Program-made: the position numbers and the translations under genes
The notes under the pieces: model-generated
Database searches by the model: none
What the model saw: the letters and a program-made list of their open reading frames with translations, nothing else
Told to the model about the DNA's origin: nothing
Origin: Streptomyces sp. PTY087I2
Lineage (GTDB): Bacteria; Actinomycetota; Actinomycetes; Streptomycetales; Streptomycetaceae
DNA length: 64,000 nucleotides
Assembly (NCBI RefSeq): GCF_001687325.1
Contig: NZ_LZRD01000018.1
Span: 111,487 to 175,486, forward strand
Direction: 5' to 3'
Shown here: piece after piece, positions 49,471 through 57,243 of the stretch
Layout of the letters: each line of letters opens with the position of its first letter
Position numbering within the stretch: the stretch's first letter is position 1

Positions 49471-51066
49471 GTGAGCGGCGACGCAGGCGGTACGGGCCGG
49501 AACGGCGGCGACGAGAGCGGCGCACCGCCCGCCCTCGCCACCCCCCGGGGCCGCCGCCCCGTCGTGGCGGCGCTCATGCTCGGCATGGCGCTGGCCGCCA
49601 TCGACGGCACCATCGTCTCCACGGCCGTCCCCCAGATCGTCGGCGATCTCGGCGGGCTCACCGTCTTCTCCTGGCTCTTCTCCGGCTATCTGCTGGCCGT
49701 CACGGTCACGCTCCCCCTGTACGGGAAGCTCTCCGACACCTTCGGCCGCAAGCCGGTCCTGATCGCCGGGATCATCCTGTTCCTGGCCGGTTCGGTCCTC
49801 TGCGCGGCCGCGTGGAACATGGCCGCGCTCATCGCCTTCCGTATCGTCCAGGGGCTGGGCGGCGGCGCGCTCCAGGGCACGGTGCAGACCATCGCGGCCG
49901 ACCTCTACCCGCTCAAGGAACGCCCGCGCATCCAGGCCAAGCTGTCCACGGTGTGGGCCACTTCGGCGGTGGCGGGACCCGTCGTCGGCGGGCTGCTCGC
50001 CGGGTACGCCGACTGGCGGTGGATCTTCCTCATCAACCTGCCGGTCGGGGCCGTCGCCCTCTGGCTGGTCGTCCGCCATCTCCACGAGCCCTCCCGCCCC
50101 CGGCCCGCCGGCCGGCCCCGGGTCGACTGGGCGGGCGCGCTGGCCGTCTTCGCGACCGGCAGCCTGCTGCTCACGGCGCTCGTGCAGGGCGGGGTGGCCT
50201 GGCCCTGGCTGTCGGCGCCCTCGCTGGGCCTGCTCGGGGCGAGCGCGGTGCTGGCCGCGCTCACCGTCGTCATCGAGCGGCGGGCGGCGGAGCCGATCAT
50301 CCCGGGCTGGGTGTGGCGGCGACGTACCATCGCCTCGGTCAACCTGGCGCTCGGCGCGATGGGGCTGCTGATGGTCGCGCCGACCGTCTTCCTGCCCACG
50401 TACGCCCAGTCGGTGCTGGGCCTCGGCCCGATAGCCGCCGGGTTCGTGCTCTCGGTGATGACGCTGAGCTGGCCGGTGTCGGCGGCCCTGTCCGACCGGG
50501 TCTACAACCGCATCGGCTTCCGGCGGACCGCGATGATCGGCATGAGCGCTGCGCTGCTGATCCTGCTGGCCTTCCCCCTCCTCCCCTACCCCGGCGAGCC
50601 CTGGCACCCGGCCCTCCTGATGCTGCTGCTCGGCGCGGCCCTCGGCCTGTTCCAACTGCCGCTGATCGTGGGCGTGCAGTCGACGGTCGGCTGGGCGGAG
50701 CGCGGTACGACGACGGCGTCGGTCCTCTTCTGCCGCCAGGTGGGCCAGAGCGTCGGCGCGGCGCTCTTCGGGGCCGTCGCCAACAGCGTCCTGGCCGCCC
50801 GCCTCCTCGACGCCCCGGTGGACGGCCTCCCCGGCGACCTGGACGCGGTGACCCGCACGCTGGAGAACCCGGGCGCGTTCTCCGCGGCGGCGACGGACCA
50901 CGTGCGCCGGGCGGTGGACGCGGCGGTGGACCACGTCTACGTCGGCGCGGCCGGAGCCGCGGCCCTGGCCCTGCTCGCCCTGATCACCCTCGCCCCGCGC
51001 CGCTTCCCGGTCATCACGGAGGGAACGGACGCGCCGGAGACCGCCGGGGTGCAGGGTCGGCGCTGA
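49471..51066 (+). CDS. DHA2 (EmrB/QacA) MFS drug exporter
   Basis: A 531-residue proton-coupled exporter with 14 predicted helices. Markers: MALAAIDGTIVSTAVPQIVGDL (motif D1 in TM1), YGKLSDTFGRKPVL (motif A), FRIVQGLGGGALQG (motif B) and TSAVAGPVVGGLLAGYADWRWIFLIN (motif C). The GTG at 49471 has AAGGAA upstream. Substrates of the family are lipophilic drugs and dyes. No regulator gene is adjacent; the divergent ABC exporter pair is its only neighbour upstream. Confidence 0.94.
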   Translation: MSGDAGGTGRNGGDESGAPPALATPRGRRPVVAALMLGMALAAIDGTIVSTAVPQIVGDLGGLTVFSWLFSGYLLAVTVTLPLYGKLSDTFGRKPVLIAGIILFLAGSVLCAAAWNMAALIAFRIVQGLGGGALQGTVQTIAADLYPLKERPRIQAKLSTVWATSAVAGPVVGGLLAGYADWRWIFLINLPVGAVALWLVVRHLHEPSRPRPAGRPRVDWAGALAVFATGSLLLTALVQGGVAWPWLSAPSLGLLGASAVLAALTVVIERRAAEPIIPGWVWRRRTIASVNLALGAMGLLMVAPTVFLPTYAQSVLGLGPIAAGFVLSVMTLSWPVSAALSDRVYNRIGFRRTAMIGMSAALLILLAFPLLPYPGEPWHPALLMLLLGAALGLFQLPLIVGVQSTVGWAERGTTTASVLFCRQVGQSVGAALFGAVANSVLAARLLDAPVDGLPGDLDAVTRTLENPGAFSAAATDHVRRAVDAAVDHVYVGAAGAAALALLALITLAPRRFPVITEGTDAPETAGVQGRR

Positions 51067-51213
51067 CGCCGGTGCCGGGGTTCTCCCGCGCTCGGCTGAC
51101 AGACGGGCGGGCTGGACCGGAGACTGATGGCCTACGTCCGAAGCGGCCAGCACGGACGGACGGTTGTCATGCCTGGCCCGCAGGGTGAGGCGGAGGAACG
51201 GACGGGGTGCGGG

Positions 51214-54198
51214 ATGTCAGGGGCGGAGACGCGGGGCCTGTCGCGGGGGGCGTTGATCCGGCAGCGTGCGAAGGCCCGGTTCGTCGGCCGGCGTGCGCAG
51301 CTGACGCTGTTCACGGAGAACCTGGCGAAGGACCCCTTCTCCGAGGAGGCTCCGGCGGACTTCCTCTTCCATGTGCGCGGCGTGGGCGGTGTGGGAAAGT
51401 CCACGCTGCTGCGGCAGTGGCAGGAAGCGGCCAGGCGCGCGGACGCGATGACGGCGGTGGTGGACGAGAACGACGTCCACGGCGTGCAGCAGGCTCTGGT
51501 CGAGCTCATCCGGCAGCTGGAGGCGCAGGGCGGGCCGTGCAAGGAGTTCGGCAAGGCGGTCGAGCAGTTCCGGCGGGAGCAGGCGGCTCAGGCCGAGCCA
51601 CTCCCCGTGGAGGGCGAGGCGTCGGTATCGAGCCGAGTGATGACGCAGGCCGCGTTGGGGGCGACCTCGCTCATCCCCGGGGCCGGGTTCGTGACGGCGA
51701 TGGCGAATCCGGAGGCTGCGGCCCAGGGGCTGGACCGGCTCCGGTCGCAGTCGCGGTCCCGTTCCCAGCGGCGAGGAGGCCGAGGTGACGAGACGGGGTT
51801 GAGCCGTGCTTTCGTCGCCGAGCTGGAACGGTTGTGCCGCCGCCAACGGTGGGTGGTGCTCTTCTTCGACACCTGGGAGCAGACCGCGCGTTACTTGGAC
51901 GGCTGGCTGCTGAGGCTGCTCGATGAGGAGTTCGGCCCGGTGCCGGCGAACGTCGTCATCGTGCTGGCCGGGCGGGACGAGCTGGCGGAGCGGGACTGGG
52001 CGCCGTTGCGCGCGCATGTCGTGGACGTACCGCTGGAGGTGTTCACCGAGGCGGAGGCGCGTGCGCTGCTGACCTCGCGCGGCGTGACCGAACCAGCGGT
52101 GGTGGAGGCGGTGTTGCAGCTGTCGATGGGGCTCCCGCTGCTCGTCGAGCTGCTCTCTCTGGCTCGCCCCAGCACCGTCGAGGACCTCGATGCCGGCGGA
52201 GACTTCGCCGATGTGGCCGTCGAACGGTTCGTGCAGTGGATCACCGACCCGAAGAAGCGTGAGGCCGTACGGGCGGGTGCGCTGCCCCTTCAGCTGAACG
52301 AGGACGTCTTCGGGGCCGCGGCCGGGCCCGAGGCCGCGGCCGAGGGGCTGTGGGAGTGGCTGTGCGGGCAGCCGTTCGTCAATGGCCGGGGTGACTACAA
52401 GCACTACCACGCGGTGGTCCGCGCCAGCATGGTCCATCAGCAGCGCGCCCATTCCCCCCGCGGCTGGGCCTCCGCCCATACCCGGCTCGCCGACGCACAT
52501 GCCGCCTGGCGCGGGTCGATCGAGGAGCGGCTCCCCGAAGCGAAACGGTGGGGGGAGGCCGAGTGGCGTCGGCACCGTGTGGATGGGACGTACCACCGGT
52601 TGTGTGCCTATCCGGGGGCGTACCTGACAGCCGCCCTGGAACAGGTCGTTCACGCCGCCGGCCAGAGCGTCGCCGTGCTACGCCAGTGGATCGAGGCCTT
52701 CGACCAAGCCGCGCGGGACACGACCGACCCCACCCTGCTTTCGTGGGCGGGACGACTCCAGTCCGCCCTCACGAGCGATGATCCCGTTCTCGCCTGTCTC
52801 GGTGTGCTGCTGTCCCACGGCGGGCTGAGCGCCGACAGCAGAAGCTGGGCCTCCACCTACCGGGGCAACCACCTCTATTTCTGCGACCGGGAGGAGGAGG
52901 CTCTCGCCGAGTTGGACCGTGCCATCGCACAGAACGCCCGGAACGCCACTGCCTGGTCCCGCCGCGGCGAAGTCCATCGCTGGCTGGGCAACTACGACCA
53001 GGCCGTAGCCGACTTCACCACCGCGCTGGAACTCGAACCGACCGACGCGTGGAGCCGCACGCTGCGTGGAGAGACACACCAACAGGCCGGTCACTACGAC
53101 CGAGCCGTCGCAGACCTCACCACCGCTCTCGAACACGACCCCACCAGTGCCTGGGCACTCAGCGCCCGCGGTATATCTCATTGGCAGGCCGGTCACTACG
53201 ACCGAGCCGTCGCAGACCTCACCGCCGCGCTCGAACACGACCCCACCCTCACCTGGGCACGCAGCCATCTCGGCGACACACACCGGCAGGCTGGCCGTTA
53301 CGACCAGGCCATCGCCGAGTACACCACCGCGCTCGAACTCGACCCCACGTACGCCTGGGCACTCGCCGGCCGCGGAGAGGCACACCAACAGGCCGGTCGC
53401 TACGACCAGGCCATCGCCGACTTCACCGCCGCACTCGAACACGATCCCACCTTGGCCTGGGCACTCGCCAGCCGCGGCCGCACACACCACCAGGCCGGTC
53501 ACTACGACCGCGCCATCGCCGACCTGACCGCCGCACTGGAGCACGACCCCACGTACGCCTGGGCATTCGGTGCCCGGGGCGAAACACACCGGGCGGCCGG
53601 CGACTACGACCGGGCGGTCGCCGACCTCACCGCCGCGCTCGAGCACGACCCCACCTACGCCTGGGCACTCGCCACCCGCGGCCATACACACCATCAGGCC
53701 GGTCGCTACGACCAGGCCGTCGCGGACCTCACCGCCGCGCTCGAACTCGACCCCACCCTGGCCTGGGCGCTCGCCACCCGCGTTCAAGTACTTCGGCAAA
53801 CAGGCCGGCGCGAGGCAGCGCGAAGAGACCTGGACCGGGCTGTCGCAGCGCACCCCGAAGACGTCTCCTGCACGTTCGAGAAGCTCATGTTCGACGCTGT
53901 GGAAGGTCGGCTCCAAGCGTCTACGGAGCAGTGGAGTCAGCTGTTCTCCTCCCTGGTGACCCCGACCGACGCAGAGACCGGATTCTTGAACCTCTTTCGG
54001 TCGCTGTTCGTCGAAACGGAGAACCGCGTACCGGAGGCGACTGAGGAATTGCTCGCTACTGGCCAGGGCCGCGGGGAGCTCGCCGATCTGCTCAGTTACC
54101 TCGTCGAGCTCTCCGCGCTGACGGACGACCTGGGGAACCGGGCACGGCAGTGCCGCGATCTGATCATGGAGCAGGACCGTGACGTCGGTCGCCCCTGA
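51214..54198 (+). CDS. STAND-type P-loop NTPase with TPR repeats
   Basis: A 994-residue signal-transduction ATPase. Walker A is RGVGGVGKSTLLRQW (P-loop at 56-64), and WVVLFFDTWEQ near 215 is Walker B. A helical region follows, then about ten 34-residue TPRs from residue ~545, of which the middle seven or eight are nearly identical (AGHYDRAVADLTAALEHDPT). STAND proteins sense a ligand or partner through the repeat domain and oligomerise; bacterial examples include transcription regulators and anti-phage sensors. No effector domain is obvious. The start at 51214 is preferred by homologue-like N-terminal length; ATGs at 51127 and 51169 are in frame. Confidence 0.82.
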   Translation: MSGAETRGLSRGALIRQRAKARFVGRRAQLTLFTENLAKDPFSEEAPADFLFHVRGVGGVGKSTLLRQWQEAARRADAMTAVVDENDVHGVQQALVELIRQLEAQGGPCKEFGKAVEQFRREQAAQAEPLPVEGEASVSSRVMTQAALGATSLIPGAGFVTAMANPEAAAQGLDRLRSQSRSRSQRRGGRGDETGLSRAFVAELERLCRRQRWVVLFFDTWEQTARYLDGWLLRLLDEEFGPVPANVVIVLAGRDELAERDWAPLRAHVVDVPLEVFTEAEARALLTSRGVTEPAVVEAVLQLSMGLPLLVELLSLARPSTVEDLDAGGDFADVAVERFVQWITDPKKREAVRAGALPLQLNEDVFGAAAGPEAAAEGLWEWLCGQPFVNGRGDYKHYHAVVRASMVHQQRAHSPRGWASAHTRLADAHAAWRGSIEERLPEAKRWGEAEWRRHRVDGTYHRLCAYPGAYLTAALEQVVHAAGQSVAVLRQWIEAFDQAARDTTDPTLLSWAGRLQSALTSDDPVLACLGVLLSHGGLSADSRSWASTYRGNHLYFCDREEEALAELDRAIAQNARNATAWSRRGEVHRWLGNYDQAVADFTTALELEPTDAWSRTLRGETHQQAGHYDRAVADLTTALEHDPTSAWALSARGISHWQAGHYDRAVADLTAALEHDPTLTWARSHLGDTHRQAGRYDQAIAEYTTALELDPTYAWALAGRGEAHQQAGRYDQAIADFTAALEHDPTLAWALASRGRTHHQAGHYDRAIADLTAALEHDPTYAWAFGARGETHRAAGDYDRAVADLTAALEHDPTYAWALATRGHTHHQAGRYDQAVADLTAALELDPTLAWALATRVQVLRQTGRREAARRDLDRAVAAHPEDVSCTFEKLMFDAVEGRLQASTEQWSQLFSSLVTPTDAETGFLNLFRSLFVETENRVPEATEELLATGQGRGELADLLSYLVELSALTDDLGNRARQCRDLIMEQDRDVGRP
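52980..53800 (+). repeat. Near-identical 102-bp coding repeats (TPR array)
   Basis: Successive 34-codon units share long stretches at the DNA level (for example GGCCGGTCACTACGACCG and CTCGAACACGACCCCAC recur), not just at the protein level. This points to recent duplication or gene-conversion homogenisation of the repeat array. Confidence 0.8.
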
Positions 54199-54219
54199 GG
54201 TGGCCGAGCATCCTCGCTT

Positions 54220-54245
54220 GATAGGCAAGTCGCCACTTGCCTATC
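54220..54245. promoter_or_regulatory. Perfect operator palindrome of the ArsR gene
   Basis: GATAGGCAAGT (54220-54230) and ACTTGCCTATC (54235-54245) form an 11-bp perfect inverted repeat with a 4-bp spacer, ending eight bases before the ArsR-type ATG at 54254. The position suits autorepression by that regulator. Confidence 0.82.
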
Positions 54246-54253
54246 GTGGAGTC

Positions 54254-54574
54254 ATGGCGGACGATGTCTTCAAGGCCCTGGCCGACCCCACGCGCCGACT
54301 CATCCTCGACGAGCTGACCGACCGGAACGGCCAGACGCTGTTCGAAATATGCGGGCGGCTGGTGACCAAACACGGCCTCGGGCTGTCCCGCCAGGCGGTC
54401 AGCCAGCATCTGGCCGTCCTGGAGGCGGCGGGCCTGGTCATCACGCGCCGCGAGGGCCGGTACAAGTTCCACGACCTCGACACCGAACCCCTTGAGCACA
54501 TCGTCAGCCGATGGCTCGGAGCGAAGACACCGAAGACACCGCGGACCCCGAAAACCCCGGAGAGCACCCCATGA
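54254..54574 (+). CDS. ArsR/SdpR-family regulator
   Basis: A 106-residue winged-helix repressor: VFKALADPTRRLILDELTDR, then LGLSRQAVSQHLAVLEAAGLVITRREGRYKFHDLD. No metal-binding cysteine cluster (CVC box) is present, so it is not a classical metal sensor. The C-terminus is a KTPKTPRTPKTPEST repeat. It overlaps the glyoxalase gene by 4 bp, and the perfect palindrome just upstream is its probable operator. Confidence 0.92.
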   Translation: MADDVFKALADPTRRLILDELTDRNGQTLFEICGRLVTKHGLGLSRQAVSQHLAVLEAAGLVITRREGRYKFHDLDTEPLEHIVSRWLGAKTPKTPRTPKTPESTP

Positions 54575-54963
54575 GGATCAACCTGACCAGCGTCTTCGTC
54601 GACGACCAAGAGAAGGCCCTGCGCTTCTACACGGACGTCCTCGGCTTCGTGAAGAAGCACGACGTCCCGCTCGGCGGCGAGGACCGCTGGCTGACCGTGG
54701 TCTCGCCGGAGGACCCCGACGGCACCGAACTCCTCCTGGAGCCGAACAAGCACCCGGCCGTGAAGCCGTACACGACGGCCCTGGTCGAGGACGGCATCCC
54801 GGCCACGGCGTTCACCGTGGACGACGTACGGGCGGAGTTCGACCGGCTCAGCAAGCTCGGCGTCCGCTTCACCCAGGAGCCGGTGGAGATGGGCCCCGTC
54901 ACCACCGCCGTCCTGGACGACACCTGCGGCAACCTGATCCAGATCATGCAGAACGGCGGCTGA
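54571..54963 (+). CDS. Glyoxalase/VOC-family protein
   Basis: A 130-residue vicinal-oxygen-chelate protein with two beta-alpha-beta-beta-beta modules: MRINLTSVFVDDQEKALRFY at the start and AFTVDDVRAEFDRLSKLGVR ... TTAVLDDTCGNLIQIMQ at the end. Relatives are dioxygenases, glyoxalases or drug-binding proteins. It is translationally coupled to the ArsR gene, which probably represses both. The substrate is not deducible. Confidence 0.92.
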   Translation: MRINLTSVFVDDQEKALRFYTDVLGFVKKHDVPLGGEDRWLTVVSPEDPDGTELLLEPNKHPAVKPYTTALVEDGIPATAFTVDDVRAEFDRLSKLGVRFTQEPVEMGPVTTAVLDDTCGNLIQIMQNGG

Positions 54964-55128
54964 CACCGCACCCGCGGGCGGCGGCAGCGGCATGGTTCGA
55001 GCGCGCCATGGGCGCCGGAGTGCGGATCGTACGTGGCGACGGACGGACGGCTCGTCGCCGACATCGCGCGGGAGGTCGTCGCCGCCACAGGCTGGACCGG
55101 GCCCCGTACCGACGGCGGTTCCTGATCG

Positions 55129-55665
55129 TCATCCGTGCGCCCGGTCCCCACCGGCAGGCGGGTCCGCCGCCACCTCCGCCCACACGGTCTTGCCGATCGG
55201 GTTCCGGGGCTCCCACCCCCACTTCGTCGCCAGGCACTCCACCAGGAACAGGCCGCGCCCCGACTCCTCGTCCTTCGGGGCCAGCGCCGCCTGCTCGGGG
55301 GTCCGGCCGAGCAGGGCGTCCGAGACCTCGATACGGAAGCGGCTCGCCGGGCCCTCGTAGTCCACCCGGACATGGAAGTTCCGGCCCCGCAGCCGCCCGT
55401 GGCACACCGCGTTGGCCGCCAGCTCCGCCACCACGAGGGCGACCGAGCACGACGCGTCCGTCATCGGCCCGAACCCCCAGTGCCCCAACTGCCTCACCAC
55501 CGTACGACGGGCGAGCCGCGCTCCCCGGGGCGTCGGGGGGAACTGCCGCGACAGGCTCCCGTAACCGTTGGCCGTCAACCCGAAGCCGCGCGGGTGGGGT
55601 GGGGCCGGCTCCTGCCGGGCGTCGTTCGTCGCTTCGGTCGTCTTCTCGCCGGTCATCCTGGCCAT
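55129..55665 (-). CDS. HATPase-domain (anti-sigma-factor-like) ATP-binding protein
   Basis: A 178-residue protein with a Bergerat ATPase fold: N-box SVALVVAELAANAVCHGRL near 75-93 and the G-box DEESGRGLFLVECLATKWGW near 132-150. Such stand-alone HATPases in Streptomyces are often anti-sigma factors or partners of DUF397 and XRE proteins. It is divergent from an XRE-DUF5753/DUF397 pair, the usual genomic companion. ATG at 55665 is used; MTGEKTT at 55656 is possible. Confidence 0.87.
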   Translation of the reverse strand: MARMTGEKTTEATNDARQEPAPPHPRGFGLTANGYGSLSRQFPPTPRGARLARRTVVRQLGHWGFGPMTDASCSVALVVAELAANAVCHGRLRGRNFHVRVDYEGPASRFRIEVSDALLGRTPEQAALAPKDEESGRGLFLVECLATKWGWEPRNPIGKTVWAEVAADPPAGGDRAHG

Positions 55666-55802
55666 CCGTTCGCTCGACTCCTCTCACGTCACCCACACGT
55701 GCGGCTTCCGTGACGTTCCGTACTCAAGAGTCGGCCGTGCGTCCTAGCCTCGGAAGGTGACAGCGCCTTACCCCGCAGGCCGTAAGGAACGGAAGTATCG
55801 CC

Positions 55803-56747
55803 GTGGCCAAAGCAATTGACCCGCAGGCCTCCATGGCCGCCCTCTTCGGATCGCGCCTGCGTAAACTCCGCGTCGCGGCCGGACTCACCCAGGCCGAAGT
55901 GGGCGCGCTCGCCCACGTGGTCAGCAGCCGGATCGCCCAACTGGAGCGAGCGACCGGCGCGAAGCCCACGCTGGAGCTGACCCGGGTTCTGGACAAGGAG
56001 CTGGTGGCGGACGAGTTACTGATCGACCTCTGGCCGTATGTGTACCGGGAGGCGTATCCCGACTGGTCGCAGGCGTTCATCGCGTACTCGGCCCGCGCTA
56101 CGGTGATCCGCGAGTACTCCTCACATGCCGTTCCCGGTCTGCTACAGACCCCGGAGTATGCGCGGGCCCTGCTGAGCATGGGCCACTCGCTGCGCGACGC
56201 CGAACACCTGGAGGAACGCGTCGCAGCCCGGCTCGACCGCCAGGTGCGGCTGACCGGCCCGGACCGGCCAGAGCTGTGGATCGTCCTCGACGAGGCCGTG
56301 CTCCGGCGTCCGGTCGGCGGAGCGGCGGTGATGCGCGGCCAGTTGGAGAAGCTGCTCAGGATGGCGGAGGAGCCCAACGTCACCATTCAGGTACTGCCGT
56401 TCGACCAAGGCGCGCACGGCGCACTGGCCGGTTCCCTCACCGTGCTGGTGATGCCGGACGGCACCAAGATCGCCTATACGGAAGGTGCGCACCACGGCCA
56501 GTTGACCGAGGAACCGGACGAGGTCGAACGGTTCGACCTGACTTACGATCAACTCAGGGCGATGGCACTGCCGCCGCTGATGTCGCTCGACCTGATCCGA
56601 TCCGTGCTGGAGGTTGATTACCGTGCAGGGAGCATCCCGTCCCGATCTGACCGCCGCCGCCTGGCGCAGCAGCAGCTACAGCAACGAGGAGGGCGGCAAC
56701 TGCGTGCAGGTGGCGGACGGATTCCCCGGCGTCGTCCCCGTCCGTGA
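55803..56747 (+). CDS. XRE-family regulator with DUF5753
   Basis: A 314-residue regulator: HTH at 15-70 (LRVAAGLTQAEVGALAHVVSSRIAQLERATG), then a DUF5753 domain (SHAVPGLLQTPEYARALL near 103, EPNVTIQVLPFDQGAHGALAGSLTVL near 200). The natural end of the domain is near residue 275; the last ~40 residues (RSDRRRLAQQQLQQRGGRQL) are translated in a frame overlapping the DUF397 gene by 125 bp, and look like read-through rather than a domain. GTG at 55803 follows GGAA. Confidence 0.88.
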   Translation: MAKAIDPQASMAALFGSRLRKLRVAAGLTQAEVGALAHVVSSRIAQLERATGAKPTLELTRVLDKELVADELLIDLWPYVYREAYPDWSQAFIAYSARATVIREYSSHAVPGLLQTPEYARALLSMGHSLRDAEHLEERVAARLDRQVRLTGPDRPELWIVLDEAVLRRPVGGAAVMRGQLEKLLRMAEEPNVTIQVLPFDQGAHGALAGSLTVLVMPDGTKIAYTEGAHHGQLTEEPDEVERFDLTYDQLRAMALPPLMSLDLIRSVLEVDYRAGSIPSRSDRRRLAQQQLQQRGGRQLRAGGGRIPRRRPRP

Positions 56748-56823
56748 CAGCAAGAACCCCACCGGCCCCGCCCTCGTCGTCCCGGCCGCCGCCTGGAGCG
56801 CGTTCATTTACTGGTGTCACTGA
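56623..56823 (+). CDS. DUF397-family protein
   Basis: A 66-residue DUF397 protein: LTAAAWRSSSYSNEEGGNCVQVA, then PVRDSKNPTGPALVVP and WSAFIYW. These small proteins accompany DUF5753 XRE regulators and are thought to form a regulatory toxin/antitoxin-like or anti-sigma-like pair; the mechanism is not settled. The GTG at 56623 has GGAGG nine bases upstream, while the TTG at 56614 would leave none. Confidence 0.9.
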   Translation: MQGASRPDLTAAAWRSSSYSNEEGGNCVQVADGFPGVVPVRDSKNPTGPALVVPAAAWSAFIYWCH

Positions 56824-57243
56824 GCCTTTACCGGCGCGATACCGGATTTACCGGCACCACAGCCTCGCCCGATATGATCCGGCGAGGCTTTCCGGATTGG
56901 CCGAAAAGAATTCCTCGGACCCGGAACGTCATCCCTTCGCGGCGCACGTGACGCATATGCCCCGACCATTCTCCCAGGGCCCATTCCGGCCCGGCGCCGG
57001 TCAGCGTCGTGCACGGCCGCGCGAATACCACAACACCCAAGTTCCGCTGGCCACTTCCCGACAAAATCACTCTGCCTACGGACTATGCCGCTCACCGGAT
57101 CAATCGCCGCACAGGCATGTCTACGATGTGGTCGAACCCTGACAGGAAAGGCTGCTTCCGCTTTTCTCCGATTCCCCAGGTGATCTGCACCTTCCCGGAG
57201 CGGCCGCACACCTTCCGCTCGGTAGAACTGAGGGACCGCATCC
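56824..57243. other. Intergenic region ahead of the conservon
   Basis: A 420-bp gap, AT-richer than its surroundings. A terminator hairpin occupies 56861-56889. The rest (56890-57243) must hold the promoter of cvnA; no clear -10/-35 pair or gene was recognised. Confidence 0.6.
56861..56889 (+). terminator. Terminator after the DUF397 gene
   Basis: AGCCTCGCC (56861-56869) pairs perfectly with GGCGAGGCT (56881-56889), loop of 11 nt, followed by TTCC. It closes the XRE/DUF397 transcript. Confidence 0.75.

Noticed and set aside
52980..53800. CRISPR-like periodic repeats
   Set aside because: Period is 102 bp, in frame, and encodes TPR motifs; no repeat-spacer structure.
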